A program made the translations under genes and the position numbers. From VRUE01 sp963732225 (GTDB taxonomy: Bacteria > Actinomycetota > Thermoleophilia > Solirubrobacterales > 70-9), in NCBI GenBank assembly GCA_963732225.1, contig CAVSYR010000002.1:992001-1056000 (forward strand): 64,000 nt of DNA, in the 5' to 3' direction. Positions within the stretch are counted from its first letter, which is position 1. Every line of letters starts with the position of its first letter. Of the stretch, positions 35,141 through 43,477 are shown piece by piece. The notes below the pieces were generated by a model. It did not search any database and was not told the origin of the DNA. It saw only the letters and a program-made list of their open reading frames with translations.

Positions 35141-36112
35141 CTACGTCAGGGCTGCGGTGCGGTGTTCGGCCTCGTCCGCCGCGTGGTCCGGCCTGATCGC
35201 AACCTTCCCTGAGCGCGGCTCCAGCCGCCCCGCGGTGGCAACCGTCCAGAGCATGGCCAGCCAGGTGATCGTCGCCAGGGCTACGTGGACCCAGACGATC
35301 TCGCCTGGCAGCCTCAGGGCCCACTGGACGCCGCCTACGACGCCCTGTAGGGCGAGGAGGCCGATCATCACAGTCAGGGGCCTGAGTGCCCTCCTATCGC
35401 CTCCTGGGCGGCGCAGGAGGAACCAGACGCCGATCGCGGCGAGGCCGAAGACGGTCGCGATCGCCGAATGGCGCTGAACCACCCATTCCAGTGTCCCGGT
35501 CCCCTCGAAAGTGAAGCGGTGGACGAGCTGCCCGGCGTGGGCGCCCGCGTGCGGCCCCGAGGCGGTGGCGACCGTGCCGGCGGCGATCGTCAGTTGGCCG
35601 AGCGGGATCAGCGCCCGCACCGACCAGACCCCGAGCCGGTCGCTGGAGCGACCCCGCTCCCACGGTTCGTAGCGCGAGCACCAGGCGAGGGCGAAGGAGG
35701 CGTCGAGCAGCAGCATCGAGAGGATGAAGTGGCTCATCACCAGGCCGGGGGCGAGGTGGTACTTGACCACCAGGGCACCGAGGATCGCCTGGCCGATCAC
35801 GCCGAGCGGCAGCAGGGCACCGAAGAAGGCGAGGTGCCAGCGGAAGGGAACGCGGAACCAGGCGAGCACGCTGGCGGCGATCACGGCGAAGCCGACGAAG
35901 CCGGTGAGGATCCGGTTGCCGTACTCGATCACCGCGTGGGTTTCGAGCGGCGGCGCGGTGCCGCCGTAGCACTTGGGCCAGTCTGGACAGCCGAGACCAG
36001 ACCCGGTCAGGCGTACCCCGGCGCCGGTCAGCACGATCAGCGCCAATGCGCCGAGGGCGACCAGTGAGACGGTGGCGTAGAGCTGTGGCGAGATGCGGAG
36101 GCGGTCGCGCAT
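35141..36112 (-). CDS. ctaA: haem A synthase (COX15/CtaA family)
   Basis: Converts haem O to haem A for the oxidase. 323 residues, eight helices. GAGVRLTGSGLGCPDWPKCYGG with its cysteine pair, HAVIEYGNRILTGFVG with haem-ligand His, HFILSMLLLD and HRFTFEGTG / QRHSAIATVFG supply the expected histidines. It is on the minus strand, convergent to the coiled-coil gene, and downstream of the dihaem cytochrome gene. Confidence 0.93.
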   Translation of the reverse strand: MRDRLRISPQLYATVSLVALGALALIVLTGAGVRLTGSGLGCPDWPKCYGGTAPPLETHAVIEYGNRILTGFVGFAVIAASVLAWFRVPFRWHLAFFGALLPLGVIGQAILGALVVKYHLAPGLVMSHFILSMLLLDASFALAWCSRYEPWERGRSSDRLGVWSVRALIPLGQLTIAAGTVATASGPHAGAHAGQLVHRFTFEGTGTLEWVVQRHSAIATVFGLAAIGVWFLLRRPGGDRRALRPLTVMIGLLALQGVVGGVQWALRLPGEIVWVHVALATITWLAMLWTVATAGRLEPRSGKVAIRPDHAADEAEHRTAALT

Positions 36113-36164
36113 AAGTTGCCTCAGCGGATGATGCCAGCGGCCGCTCTCGGGCCGCGCGACGGGC

Positions 36165-36872
36165 TCAGCCGCTCTTCTTCGAGCTGCCCTTGCCGCCGCC
36201 GCTGGTCGATTCGAGCAGGTACTTGACCAGGTCTTCGATTTCTTTCGGCGAGAGCTTCTGTTCGAAGTTGGCCGGCATCACGTTGGGCGGGTAGCCGGTG
36301 GCGATGTCGGCGTTGGGGTCGACGATCGATTCGTGGACCATCGCTTCGGTTTGGCCGGGCAGGACTTCATCGAGGTTGGGCCCGGTGACGCCACCCGACT
36401 TGGCGGCTTTGAGCGTGTGGCAGCCGCCGCAACCGTTGTTGGCGAAGACCTGAGCGCCGGGGCCGCCCGGTACTTTCGGCGGCGCCGCACCGGGCACACC
36501 GGCGTAGAGGCCGACGTAGGCGGCGACGTCGTCGAGATCCTGGCCGGTGACGACGTCGGCCGGCATCGAGACCGCCGGGTCGCTGTTGCTCGGCCGTGGG
36601 TACTCGACCTGGGCCTTGACTATGCCTTCGACCGTGTCGCCACCCTCGCCGGCGGACCGAGCCGCGGCGAAAGCGTCGTCGAGGTTGGGACCGACCTGGG
36701 CGGTCGTACCCGCCTGGGCCATCGTGTGGCAGACGCCGCACTTTTCAACGAAGAGGATGCGCCCGCGGTTGGGGTCGGCGGTCGTCGTGCCGCAGCCCGA
36801 AGCGGGCAGCGCTACCGCCGCCAGGGCGACGAGGACGAGCAGCGGGCGGATCGGGTTGGCGAGCTTGGGCAT
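36165..36872 (-). CDS. dihaem cytochrome c lipoprotein
   Basis: 235 residues from ATG 36872 (an in-frame TTG lies at 36881). The signal peptide ends in a lipobox (LPASGC). Two cytochrome c domains follow, each with CxxCH: CGVCHTM and CGGCHTL, with distal Met candidates in SMPADVV and NVMPANF. A Gly/Ser/Lys tail closes the protein. Tethered outside the membrane, it is a good candidate for the electron carrier feeding CuA of the oxidase. Between ctaA and a divergent CBS gene. Confidence 0.85.
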   Translation of the reverse strand: MPKLANPIRPLLVLVALAAVALPASGCGTTTADPNRGRILFVEKCGVCHTMAQAGTTAQVGPNLDDAFAAARSAGEGGDTVEGIVKAQVEYPRPSNSDPAVSMPADVVTGQDLDDVAAYVGLYAGVPGAAPPKVPGGPGAQVFANNGCGGCHTLKAAKSGGVTGPNLDEVLPGQTEAMVHESIVDPNADIATGYPPNVMPANFEQKLSPKEIEDLVKYLLESTSGGGKGSSKKSG

Positions 36873-36995
36873 GCGGCGCAAAGCGCGCCGGAGTCTATAT
36901 GTCCCGCCCGGCCGAAAGCAGGCTTACCCCTGCCTGGGGTCGGGTAGGCTTGAGGCGATTCTCACTAACTCGCGAGCCCGGAGGGGAGGCGGCAG

Positions 36996-37397
36996 ATGCA
37001 GGTACGGGATGGGATGTCGGAGGTGGTCCTCACGGTCGGCCCGACGCACACGCTGCGCGAGGCGGCATCGATGATGGCCGAGAAGCAAATCGGCGCCGCT
37101 CTGGTCAGCGATGACGAGACGCCGGTGGCCCGCATCCTCACCGAGCGCGACATCTTGTTGTCGCTTGGCGCCGGCGAGGATCCCGATACCGAGCGGGTGG
37201 GCGATCACATGAGCGACAGCGTGATCGCCGCGGCGCCGGACTGGAGCCTCGAGCGCGCCGCGGCGGAGATGTCGCGCCGCGGAATTCGTCATCTAGTCGT
37301 CTACGACGGCCCCGAGCTCGCCGGCGTGCTCTCGATGCGCGACATCGTCCGCGTCTGGACCTCGGAGGGGGCGACTTCCGGCATGAGCCCAGACTGA
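36996..37397 (+). CDS. CBS-pair domain protein
   Basis: 133 residues with two CBS domains only: MQVRDGMSEVVLTVGPTHTL and VGDHMSDSVIAAAPDWSLER, with LTERDILLSLGAG and LSMRDIVRVW as the exit strands. A strong ribosome site (GGAGGGGAGG) precedes the ATG. Nucleotide sensing is the family role; the partner is unknown. Its 3' end faces a structured repeat element. Confidence 0.88.
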   Translation: MQVRDGMSEVVLTVGPTHTLREAASMMAEKQIGAALVSDDETPVARILTERDILLSLGAGEDPDTERVGDHMSDSVIAAAPDWSLERAAAEMSRRGIRHLVVYDGPELAGVLSMRDIVRVWTSEGATSGMSPD

Positions 37398-37493
37398 AGG
37401 CGTGAGACCAAGCAGATCGGTGGACGCAGGGAGCGTGGCGTGCAGAGCACGCGAGCGACCGAGGACTCCGAGATGCGCCGGTATCAGGCCTTC
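37396..37493 (-). repeat. structured repeat element, copy 1
   Basis: A 45-base core at 37422-37466 matches the copy at 58849-58893 at 42 of 45 positions; the three differences are the loop of a 6-bp hairpin (GCGTGC-AGA-GCACGC). Outer arms (37396-37411 with 37478-37493, 13 of 16) also pair although their sequence differs from copy 2. On the minus strand it starts at the 3' end of the subunit IV-like gene. Confidence 0.7.
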
Positions 37494-37774
37494 GGAGAGG
37501 AGATCTGTTCGACCGGCAGCACTGCCCCGCGCACATGCTGCTTGCGCGGCAGGTGGTAGTAGCTGCGGATCGCGTCCTGGACCATGCTGCGGAAGGCGAA
37601 GAGGGCGACGACGCCGCCGATGATCGAGTAGATCCAGCCGCGGACCATGAAGCCCTCGGCGAAGATCCCACAGATGGTCAGGGCGAGGGCAAAGCCGAAG
37701 ACCGCCGGCGCCCAGGAGGAGCGCGGCTGGTAGATCACCTCTCCGGGCTCGGGGATGTGGCGGTGCTCGCTCAC
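37484..37774 (-). CDS. cytochrome c oxidase subunit IV-like protein
   Basis: 96 residues from GTG 37774. A short hydrophilic N terminus (HIPEPGEVIYQPRSSWAP) is followed by two helices (FGFALALTICGIFAEGFMV and WIYSIIGGVVALFAFRSM) and a cytoplasmic tail, the layout of the small actinobacterial oxidase subunit IV. The start overlaps the stop of a 28-residue membrane peptide as GTGA. It is the last gene of the operon that holds the degenerate subunits I and II; which oxidase it joins is open. Confidence 0.75.
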   Translation of the reverse strand: MSEHRHIPEPGEVIYQPRSSWAPAVFGFALALTICGIFAEGFMVRGWIYSIIGGVVALFAFRSMVQDAIRSYYHLPRKQHVRGAVLPVEQISSPKA

Positions 37775-37857
37775 GAGGCGATGTAGAGCATCGCGGCCAC
37801 GAAGCAGAGGGCGAAGACGGCTGCAGCGATGCCGCCAGCCATCAGGCCGGCGCTCAT
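37771..37857 (-). CDS. 28-residue single-helix membrane peptide
   Basis: ATG 37857 to TGA 37771 encodes MSAGLMAGGIAAAVFALCFV followed by AAMLYIAS, essentially one hydrophobic helix. Its stop overlaps the GTG of the subunit IV-like gene (GTGA), and ctaB ends 41 bases upstream, so it is in a tight operon. A weak ribosome site (AAGAGCG) is present. Tiny single-helix subunits are known in several terminal oxidases; assignment as such a subunit is an inference from size and place. Confidence 0.55.
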   Translation of the reverse strand: MSAGLMAGGIAAAVFALCFVAAMLYIAS

Positions 37858-37897
37858 GTTCGCTCTTGCTGTCTCGCGATCCACGCTGGGATTTCTA

Positions 37898-38794
37898 CTA
37901 GACCAGGCGGTCGAGCGGCATCGCGATGAAGAGCAATGCCAGGTAGGCGAGCGAGTAGAGATAGGTGCGCAGGGCCCAGCGGCGATCAGCGCTGCGCAGC
38001 AGGCGCACAGCGCAGTAGATGAAGCCCGCCCCGAGCGTCATCGAGGTGATCAGGTAGATGACGTTGAAACCGCCGGCGCAGAAGGGCAATTGCGTCACCG
38101 CGTAGAGCAGGATTGTGTAGAGCAGGATCTGGCGGCGCGTCTCATCCTCACCGCGGACCACCGGAAGCATCGGGATGTTGGCCTTGGCGTACTCGTCCTT
38201 CATCAGCAGCGAGAGCGCCCAAAAGTGCGGCGGGGTCCAGAAGAAGACGATCGCGAAGAGGAAGAGGGCGGTGCCGCTGAGGCCGCCGGTGACGGCCGCC
38301 CAGGCCACCAGAGGTGGCACCGCGCCGGCAGCGCCGCCGATCACGATGTTCTGCGGGGTCGAGCGCTTGAGCCAGAGCGTGTAGACGAAGACGTAGCCGA
38401 AGAGACCGGAGATCGAGAGTGCCGCCGCCAGCGGGTTGACGGTGAGCGAGAGCAACAGGAAGGAGGCGCAGCCGAGCAGTGTTCCGAAGGCAATCGCCGC
38501 CCGCGGCGAGATCCGCCCACTGGCGACCGGGCGGTCGGCGGTGCGGGACATGATCCGGTCGATGTCGCGGTCGACGGCGTGGTTGATCGCGCCGGCACCA
38601 CCGGCTGAGAGTGCGCCGCCGAGGCAGGTGAGGAAGACGAGGCCGATCGAGGGGTCGCCGGCCACGTACATGGTCGTGATCGTGGTCAGGAGCAGCAGCG
38701 ACTGCACCTTCGGCTTGGTCAGGGTGGCGTAGTCGCGCAGGACGCCGAAGACAGCCGGGCGCTGCGCGACGACCGCGGATTCGGCGCCGCTCAC
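37898..38794 (-). CDS. ctaB: protohaem IX farnesyltransferase (haem O synthase)
   Basis: 298 residues, nine helices, UbiA family. The prenyl-diphosphate Asp motifs are NHAVDRDIDRIMSRTADRP and the later DEYAKANIPMLP; the opening DYATLTKPKVQSLLLLTT is typical. It makes haem O, the substrate of ctaA. It lies 5 bases after the degenerate subunit I gene, so haem a supply is under the same promoter as that pseudo-oxidase. Confidence 0.95.
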   Translation of the reverse strand: MSGAESAVVAQRPAVFGVLRDYATLTKPKVQSLLLLTTITTMYVAGDPSIGLVFLTCLGGALSAGGAGAINHAVDRDIDRIMSRTADRPVASGRISPRAAIAFGTLLGCASFLLLSLTVNPLAAALSISGLFGYVFVYTLWLKRSTPQNIVIGGAAGAVPPLVAWAAVTGGLSGTALFLFAIVFFWTPPHFWALSLLMKDEYAKANIPMLPVVRGEDETRRQILLYTILLYAVTQLPFCAGGFNVIYLITSMTLGAGFIYCAVRLLRSADRRWALRTYLYSLAYLALLFIAMPLDRLV

Positions 38795-38799
38795 GGTGC

Positions 38800-40551
38800 T
38801 CAGGCTACCGGCTGGGACTCGCGAGCCGCCTCTTTGGCGGCGCGACTGCTGCTATGGGCGATCGCCTCGCGGATGTCGCGCATCGGCCGGTCGCTGCGCA
38901 CGTCGGGCAGTACGTCGAAGTTGTGCGGCTCCGGCGGCGAGAGCGCGAACCACTCGAGCGAGTTGCCGCCCCAGTGATCATGGCCGGCGCGGCCGCCGTT
39001 GCTGAGGCTGGCGATCGCGTTGACCAGGTTGATGATGACCCCGATCGCGAGCACGAAGGCGCCGATCGAGGCGATCAGGTTCTCGGTGCTGACTCCGGTG
39101 CCGCTGAAGTACTTGTAAGCGTCGGCGACCTGGCCGTGATCGCCGCCGGAGAGGAAGAGGGGCACGAAGGTGAGCAGCATGCCGGCGACCAGCGTCCAGA
39201 AGGAGGCGCGGCCGAGTACCTCACCCATCGTGCGGCCGGTTAGCTTCGGGAACCAGTAGTGGAGGGCGGCGAAGCCACCGAAGACGGCGCCGCCGACGAG
39301 CGCGAAGTGGGTGGCGGCGGTGGCGTCGGTCGTGTTGTGCAGGCGCCAGGCGACGGCGACCATGGAGTGCGAGATCTCGGCGCCGAGGCCGATCGAGATC
39401 ATCGAGACGGCGCCGGCGGCGAAGAGCAGCGGCGCTCGCATCCGCAGCGTGCCGCCGATTATCGTCGCGATCAGGTTGAAGACGATCAGGCCGAAGGGCA
39501 CGACCAGCGCCAGCGACATGATCATCGCGAAGTACATCCAGCCGATCCCGATTGGCGAGGTGAGCATGTTCTGCATCCAGGCGAGCGTGCCGATCACGGC
39601 GATCGCCAGCAGCGAGCCGGTGACCGCGTTGCGGTTGAAGAGCGGCTTGCGGGCGAAGACCGGGACGATCTCGGCGATCGCGGCCAGCGCCGTGATCAGG
39701 ATCAGCATGTAGGTGCCGGTGTAGAAGATCCAGCTCATGTGCTCCCAGAGCAGCGGGGCGCCGCCGGAGCCGTCGGCGAAGAAGATGCCGTCGAAGTTGC
39801 GATCGATCAGCAGCATCGTGATCGCCGCCAGCATCACCGTGCCGACCACGATCAGCAGCCAGGAGGAGACGGCCGCGGCCCAGGCGAACACGGGCACCCG
39901 CCGCCAGGCCATGCCGGGGGCGCGCATACGGCGCAGGGTCGCGACCAGGTTGATTGCGATCAGGACGAAGCCGAGGGTCGCCAGCCCGCAGGCCACTGCC
40001 CAGGCATCGACGCCGTTGTTGGGCAGGAAGGCCAGCTCGGAGAGCGGCGCCAGCGGGTTGACGCCGGCCTCGGAGGGGGTGAAGAGGAAGCCCGCGTAGA
40101 GCACCGTGGCGCCGGCGATGTAGAGCCAAAGGCCGATCTGGCCCACGCGCGGCAGGGCAGTTCCGCGGGCGCCCACCTGCAGCGGTGCCAGGTAGTAGTA
40201 GAGGCCGAGGCAGAGCGGCAGGGCAAAGAGGAAGATCGCCGTCGCCCCGTAGAGCGAGAGCATGCGGTTGAAGGTGACTGGCGTCAGCAGGCTGTTTTCC
40301 GGGATCGCCAGCTGCAGCCGCATCAGCAGGAACTCGACCAGGGCGATGAAGAGGAAGCCTAGGGCGGCGCCGATCATCACCCGACCGACGTCCTTGTGGT
40401 CGGCGCTGGTGACGACCTCGATCCAGTGGGGACGGCGGCGGGGGAAGCCGTCGACGACGACCTCGGGGTTGGCGCGCTTCACACCGGATTCGCGCCCCGA
40501 TCGCCCCGGATTCGAATACCCGGAAGTCACCGGGTCGATCGGGTCGCTCAT
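38800..40551 (-). CDS. cytochrome c oxidase subunit I homologue lacking metal ligands
   Basis: 583 residues, twelve helices, clearly related to the subunit I at 30.6 kb (shared: TSADHKDVGRVMIG, LRRMRAPGMAWRRVPVFAWA, FARKPLF, HYWFPKLTGRTM, GNSLEWFALSPPEPHNFD). Ligand positions are replaced: haem a His of helix II is Tyr101; CuB His of helix VI is Thr278 and the active-site Tyr is Met282; the CuB His pair is Gln327-Asn328; haem a3 His is Ala413. Only His415 (second haem a ligand) remains. I checked the DNA at 278, 327-328 and 413-415. It cannot hold the haem a3-CuB centre. The ORF is intact, so it is under selection for another role. ATGA overlap with the subunit II homologue. Confidence 0.88.
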   Translation of the reverse strand: MSDPIDPVTSGYSNPGRSGRESGVKRANPEVVVDGFPRRRPHWIEVVTSADHKDVGRVMIGAALGFLFIALVEFLLMRLQLAIPENSLLTPVTFNRMLSLYGATAIFLFALPLCLGLYYYLAPLQVGARGTALPRVGQIGLWLYIAGATVLYAGFLFTPSEAGVNPLAPLSELAFLPNNGVDAWAVACGLATLGFVLIAINLVATLRRMRAPGMAWRRVPVFAWAAAVSSWLLIVVGTVMLAAITMLLIDRNFDGIFFADGSGGAPLLWEHMSWIFYTGTYMLILITALAAIAEIVPVFARKPLFNRNAVTGSLLAIAVIGTLAWMQNMLTSPIGIGWMYFAMIMSLALVVPFGLIVFNLIATIIGGTLRMRAPLLFAAGAVSMISIGLGAEISHSMVAVAWRLHNTTDATAATHFALVGGAVFGGFAALHYWFPKLTGRTMGEVLGRASFWTLVAGMLLTFVPLFLSGGDHGQVADAYKYFSGTGVSTENLIASIGAFVLAIGVIINLVNAIASLSNGGRAGHDHWGGNSLEWFALSPPEPHNFDVLPDVRSDRPMRDIREAIAHSSSRAAKEAARESQPVA

Positions 40552-41246
40552 GGGACTTCTCCCTTTTCGATCAGGCCGACGACGCGATCCTGGGCCGCCT
40601 GAATGTCGGCTTTTTGCTGTTTGACGAAGGCTTCGTATTCAGCCGGCGAGACGACGTCGACCTCGGTCCGCATCGCTGCGTAGGCCTGGCCGGAGAAGGT
40701 CGCCGACTGTCCGTCGAAGGTCCCCTCTTCGTCGGCGCGGAAGACGACGTGGTTGGTCTTACCGGGCACGGCGTCGCGCTTGGGAGCCAGCTCCGGCACG
40801 TCCCAGGTGTGGATCACGTCGGTCGAGATCAGGTTGAGTTCGACCGTGGTGTCGACCGGCACGACCAGCTTGTAATAGGAGAAGGCACCGTTCGGGTAGT
40901 CGTAGCGCCAGAGCCACTGCTGGCCGGTGGTTTCGATCTTCAGCGGCGCCGACTTCGCCGAGGCGAGGCCGGCAGGGCCGGTGGTCGGGACCTCGCGTGC
41001 CTTGTCGGTGAAGATGAAGCTGAGCACGAGGATCACCGCGGCGAAGACGGTGAGCACGGCGCCGACCCGCAACTGGGTGCCGCGACCGCCGCGAATCTGG
41101 CGCGGCTCGTCACCGCGCTCGCTGCGGTAGCGCCGCAGCGCGTAGATCAGCGCGCCGTTGATCGCGACGATGACGATCGCCGCGGCGACGAAGCCAATCC
41201 AAAGCAGGGTGTCGATCTGGTCGGTGCCAGGAGAGTGGGGCGCCAA
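40548..41246 (-). CDS. cytochrome c oxidase subunit II homologue lacking CuA ligands
   Basis: 232 residues. Two helices (about 13-37 and 62-80) and a cupredoxin domain with the family's QQWLWRYDYPNG, STDVIHTWDVPEL and VPGKTNHVVFRADEEGTF. In the CuA loop both cysteines are serines (Ser181, Ser185) and the histidine is Tyr189; Met192 and the earlier His146 remain. The DNA reads TCG, TCC and TAC at these codons. It cannot form CuA. It starts the operon with the ligand-poor subunit I, ctaB, the 28-residue peptide and the subunit IV-like gene. Confidence 0.88.
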   Translation of the reverse strand: MAPHSPGTDQIDTLLWIGFVAAAIVIVAINGALIYALRRYRSERGDEPRQIRGGRGTQLRVGAVLTVFAAVILVLSFIFTDKAREVPTTGPAGLASAKSAPLKIETTGQQWLWRYDYPNGAFSYYKLVVPVDTTVELNLISTDVIHTWDVPELAPKRDAVPGKTNHVVFRADEEGTFDGQSATFSGQAYAAMRTEVDVVSPAEYEAFVKQQKADIQAAQDRVVGLIEKGEVP

Positions 41247-41354
41247 AGCGCGGCCATTCTAATCACGGAGGTGACGGACACCGCGGCTCCGTCACCTGGA
41301 GGCGGCGCGCCGTCGTGCCCATCGCTCGGTCGCCGACCTATACTCGCCGACCTG

Positions 41355-42299
41355 ATGAAGGCGCGATCGCGGCCATCTCCGGCGCTTCGCCTCGCCGTAC
41401 GTGCCGGAGCAGCGGGTGCTGTGGCGGCCGCGGTGGCCGTGCCCCTGCTGCGCAAGCGGCTGCGAGCGCCCACTCCGGTGACGGTGGTTGCCTGCGCCGC
41501 GGGCCCCCTGGCGGTCGCAGTTCTCGCCCCGCGCTCGCGCAGGCGCGACGTGGTGCTTTACGCGATGCAGATGTGGGCCTTCATCATGGTCCACGAGCTT
41601 CCCTACGACGATCCGCAGAAGCTGGAGGCGCGGCTGCGCAGCCGCTACCCGATCATCGCCGACCGGGTGCTCGGCCTCGGGCGCTTGCCCAACGCCCGCC
41701 TGCAGCGGGGGATGGCCCGCCTGCGCCGCGCCGGCACCGTCAACCGCATCCTCACCTGGGCGCACTGGCTCTGGTTCTTCGAGCCCTACCTCGCGCTGGC
41801 CTGGATCCTCTGGCGCCACCCCGAGCGCTTCCCACGCGCCGCCCGCCAGATGGCCGCCGTCTTCGACCTCGGTTGCATCGCCTACTTCGTGATTCCGACC
41901 TCGCCGCCCTGGTGGGCCTCCGAGCAGGGCCTGACCGGCGAGAAGGTGGAGCGGATCATGATCGGCGTCGGCGAAGACACCTGGGGCTCGGCCTGGCCGA
42001 AGATGTACAACGCGCTCGGCGGCAACCCCTGGGCGGCGATGCCCTCGCTGCACTTCGCCACCTCGGCGATGGCCGCGATTCAACTCACCGAGGCGGGCCC
42101 GGTCGAGGGCGCGGTGGGCTGGACTTACTCGCTGACGCTCGGCTTCGCCCTCGTCTACCTGGGCGAGCACTACGTCACCGATCTGCTCGCTGGGGCCGGC
42201 CTGGTCGCCGCGGTGCGCCGCGGCGAGCCGCTGGCGGAACCTGCAGTTCACGGAGTGACCCGGGGCCTGCAGCGCTTGGAGCGCCTCGCCAAAGGGTAG
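41355..42299 (+). CDS. PAP2-superfamily membrane phosphatase
   Basis: 314 residues from ATG 41355; a TATACT box lies 10 bases upstream. About six helices. The acid phosphatase motifs C2 (AMPSLHFAT) and C3 (GEHYVTDLLAG) are present; the C1 element (K-x6-RP) is not obvious, as in the inositol-phosphorylceramide-synthase-like branch. Probably acts on a lipid phosphate on the outer membrane face. The next gene, 10 bases on, is another lipid-type membrane protein. Confidence 0.8.
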   Translation: MKARSRPSPALRLAVRAGAAGAVAAAVAVPLLRKRLRAPTPVTVVACAAGPLAVAVLAPRSRRRDVVLYAMQMWAFIMVHELPYDDPQKLEARLRSRYPIIADRVLGLGRLPNARLQRGMARLRRAGTVNRILTWAHWLWFFEPYLALAWILWRHPERFPRAARQMAAVFDLGCIAYFVIPTSPPWWASEQGLTGEKVERIMIGVGEDTWGSAWPKMYNALGGNPWAAMPSLHFATSAMAAIQLTEAGPVEGAVGWTYSLTLGFALVYLGEHYVTDLLAGAGLVAAVRRGEPLAEPAVHGVTRGLQRLERLAKG

Positions 42300-42309
42300 T
42301 TTCTAAAGA

Positions 42310-43437
42310 GTGTCTCCTGAGGGTCCGGTTAACGGCGACGATGCCGCCGAACTACCGATCTTCACGCGGCGGCGACTGATTCAGACGGCGGTCGTGGTTG
42401 TCGCGTTGCTGGTCGGGATCTACTTCATCTTCCCGAAGCTGGTCGGGTTGAGCAACGCCCTGGGCAAGCTCGATGACGCCGATCCGCTCTGGATCGCGAT
42501 CGCGATCGGCTTCAACGTCGTCGCCTTCGTCACCTACATCGCCCTCTTCAAGGCGGTGGTCGGCGGCGAAGTCCTGCGCTTCACCTGGCTGGAGACGTAC
42601 GAGATCAACATGGCCGGTCTGGCGGCGACGCTGCTTTTCTCCGCGGCCGGGGCGGGGGGGATCGTGCTCACCTTCTGGGCCCTGCGCAAGGCGGGTATGG
42701 CGCGGCACGAAGTGGCGCGGCGGATGGTCGCCTTCCTCACCCTCCACTACGCCTTCTATCCGCTGGCCCTGATCCTCTTCGGCGTGCTGCTGCGTACCGG
42801 CGTGCTCAACGGCAAGGACTCGATCGAGCTGACGATCGTGCCGGCGGGGGTGGCCGGCCTGCTGCTCGCGCTCGGCCTGCTCTTCGCCTTGGTCCCGCCC
42901 GACCTCGGTCCCAAGATCGCCCGCTTCGTGCACGGCAAGCGCGGACAGGAGATCGCCAGGAACATCGCCAAGGTGCCGGCGGTCTTCGCCGAGGGGTTCC
43001 GCTTCGCAATCAGCCTCTTCACTCACCCGCGCCAAGGTGGCCTCGCCGTGCTCGGCGCGGCCGGCTTCTGGGCCGCCAACATCGGCATCCTCTGGGCTTC
43101 CTTCCACGCCTTTGGCGTCCACGTGCCGCTTGCGGTGGTCGTTCAGGGCTTCTTCCTCGGCATGGTCGCCAACCTGATCCCCTTCGCTCCCGCCGGAGTG
43201 GGCGCCGTGGATGCGGGGATGATTGGCGCCTTCGTCCTCTTTGGCGTCCCCGAGACGACTGTCTTCCCAGCGATCCTGGTCTACCGCCTGATCGCCTTCT
43301 GGATGCCGATTCCCTTCGGCGTCGCTGCTTTCTTCCAGCTCCGCACCCGGGTCCATCGTTGGGAAACGGAGGGGCTGCCGATCGACCGCAAGCCGCCGGC
43401 GGAGCTTGCCGGAGAGGTCAGCGGGGGAGTACTATAA
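42310..43437 (+). CDS. lysylphosphatidylglycerol synthase-type flippase domain protein (UPF0104)
   Basis: 375 residues, GTG start. About eight helices with the family features NMAGLAATLLFSAAGAGGIV, MVANLIPFAPAGVGAVDAGM and LVYRLIAFWMPIPFG. It has only the membrane domain, without the C-terminal aminoacyl transferase, so it does not make lysyl-PG; such short forms are thought to move lipids or polyprenyl sugars. Paired with the PAP2 phosphatase. Confidence 0.85.
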   Translation: MSPEGPVNGDDAAELPIFTRRRLIQTAVVVVALLVGIYFIFPKLVGLSNALGKLDDADPLWIAIAIGFNVVAFVTYIALFKAVVGGEVLRFTWLETYEINMAGLAATLLFSAAGAGGIVLTFWALRKAGMARHEVARRMVAFLTLHYAFYPLALILFGVLLRTGVLNGKDSIELTIVPAGVAGLLLALGLLFALVPPDLGPKIARFVHGKRGQEIARNIAKVPAVFAEGFRFAISLFTHPRQGGLAVLGAAGFWAANIGILWASFHAFGVHVPLAVVVQGFFLGMVANLIPFAPAGVGAVDAGMIGAFVLFGVPETTVFPAILVYRLIAFWMPIPFGVAAFFQLRTRVHRWETEGLPIDRKPPAELAGEVSGGVL

Positions 43438-43477
43438 AAAGTGAAGTATTGGCAACGCCATTAGACTTGAGGCGGAT

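Noticed and set aside
39259..40362. 367-residue open frame on the plus strand
   Set aside because: Antisense to the ligand-poor subunit I; repetitive Arg/Gly/Asp/Glu/Gln sequence with no fold signal.
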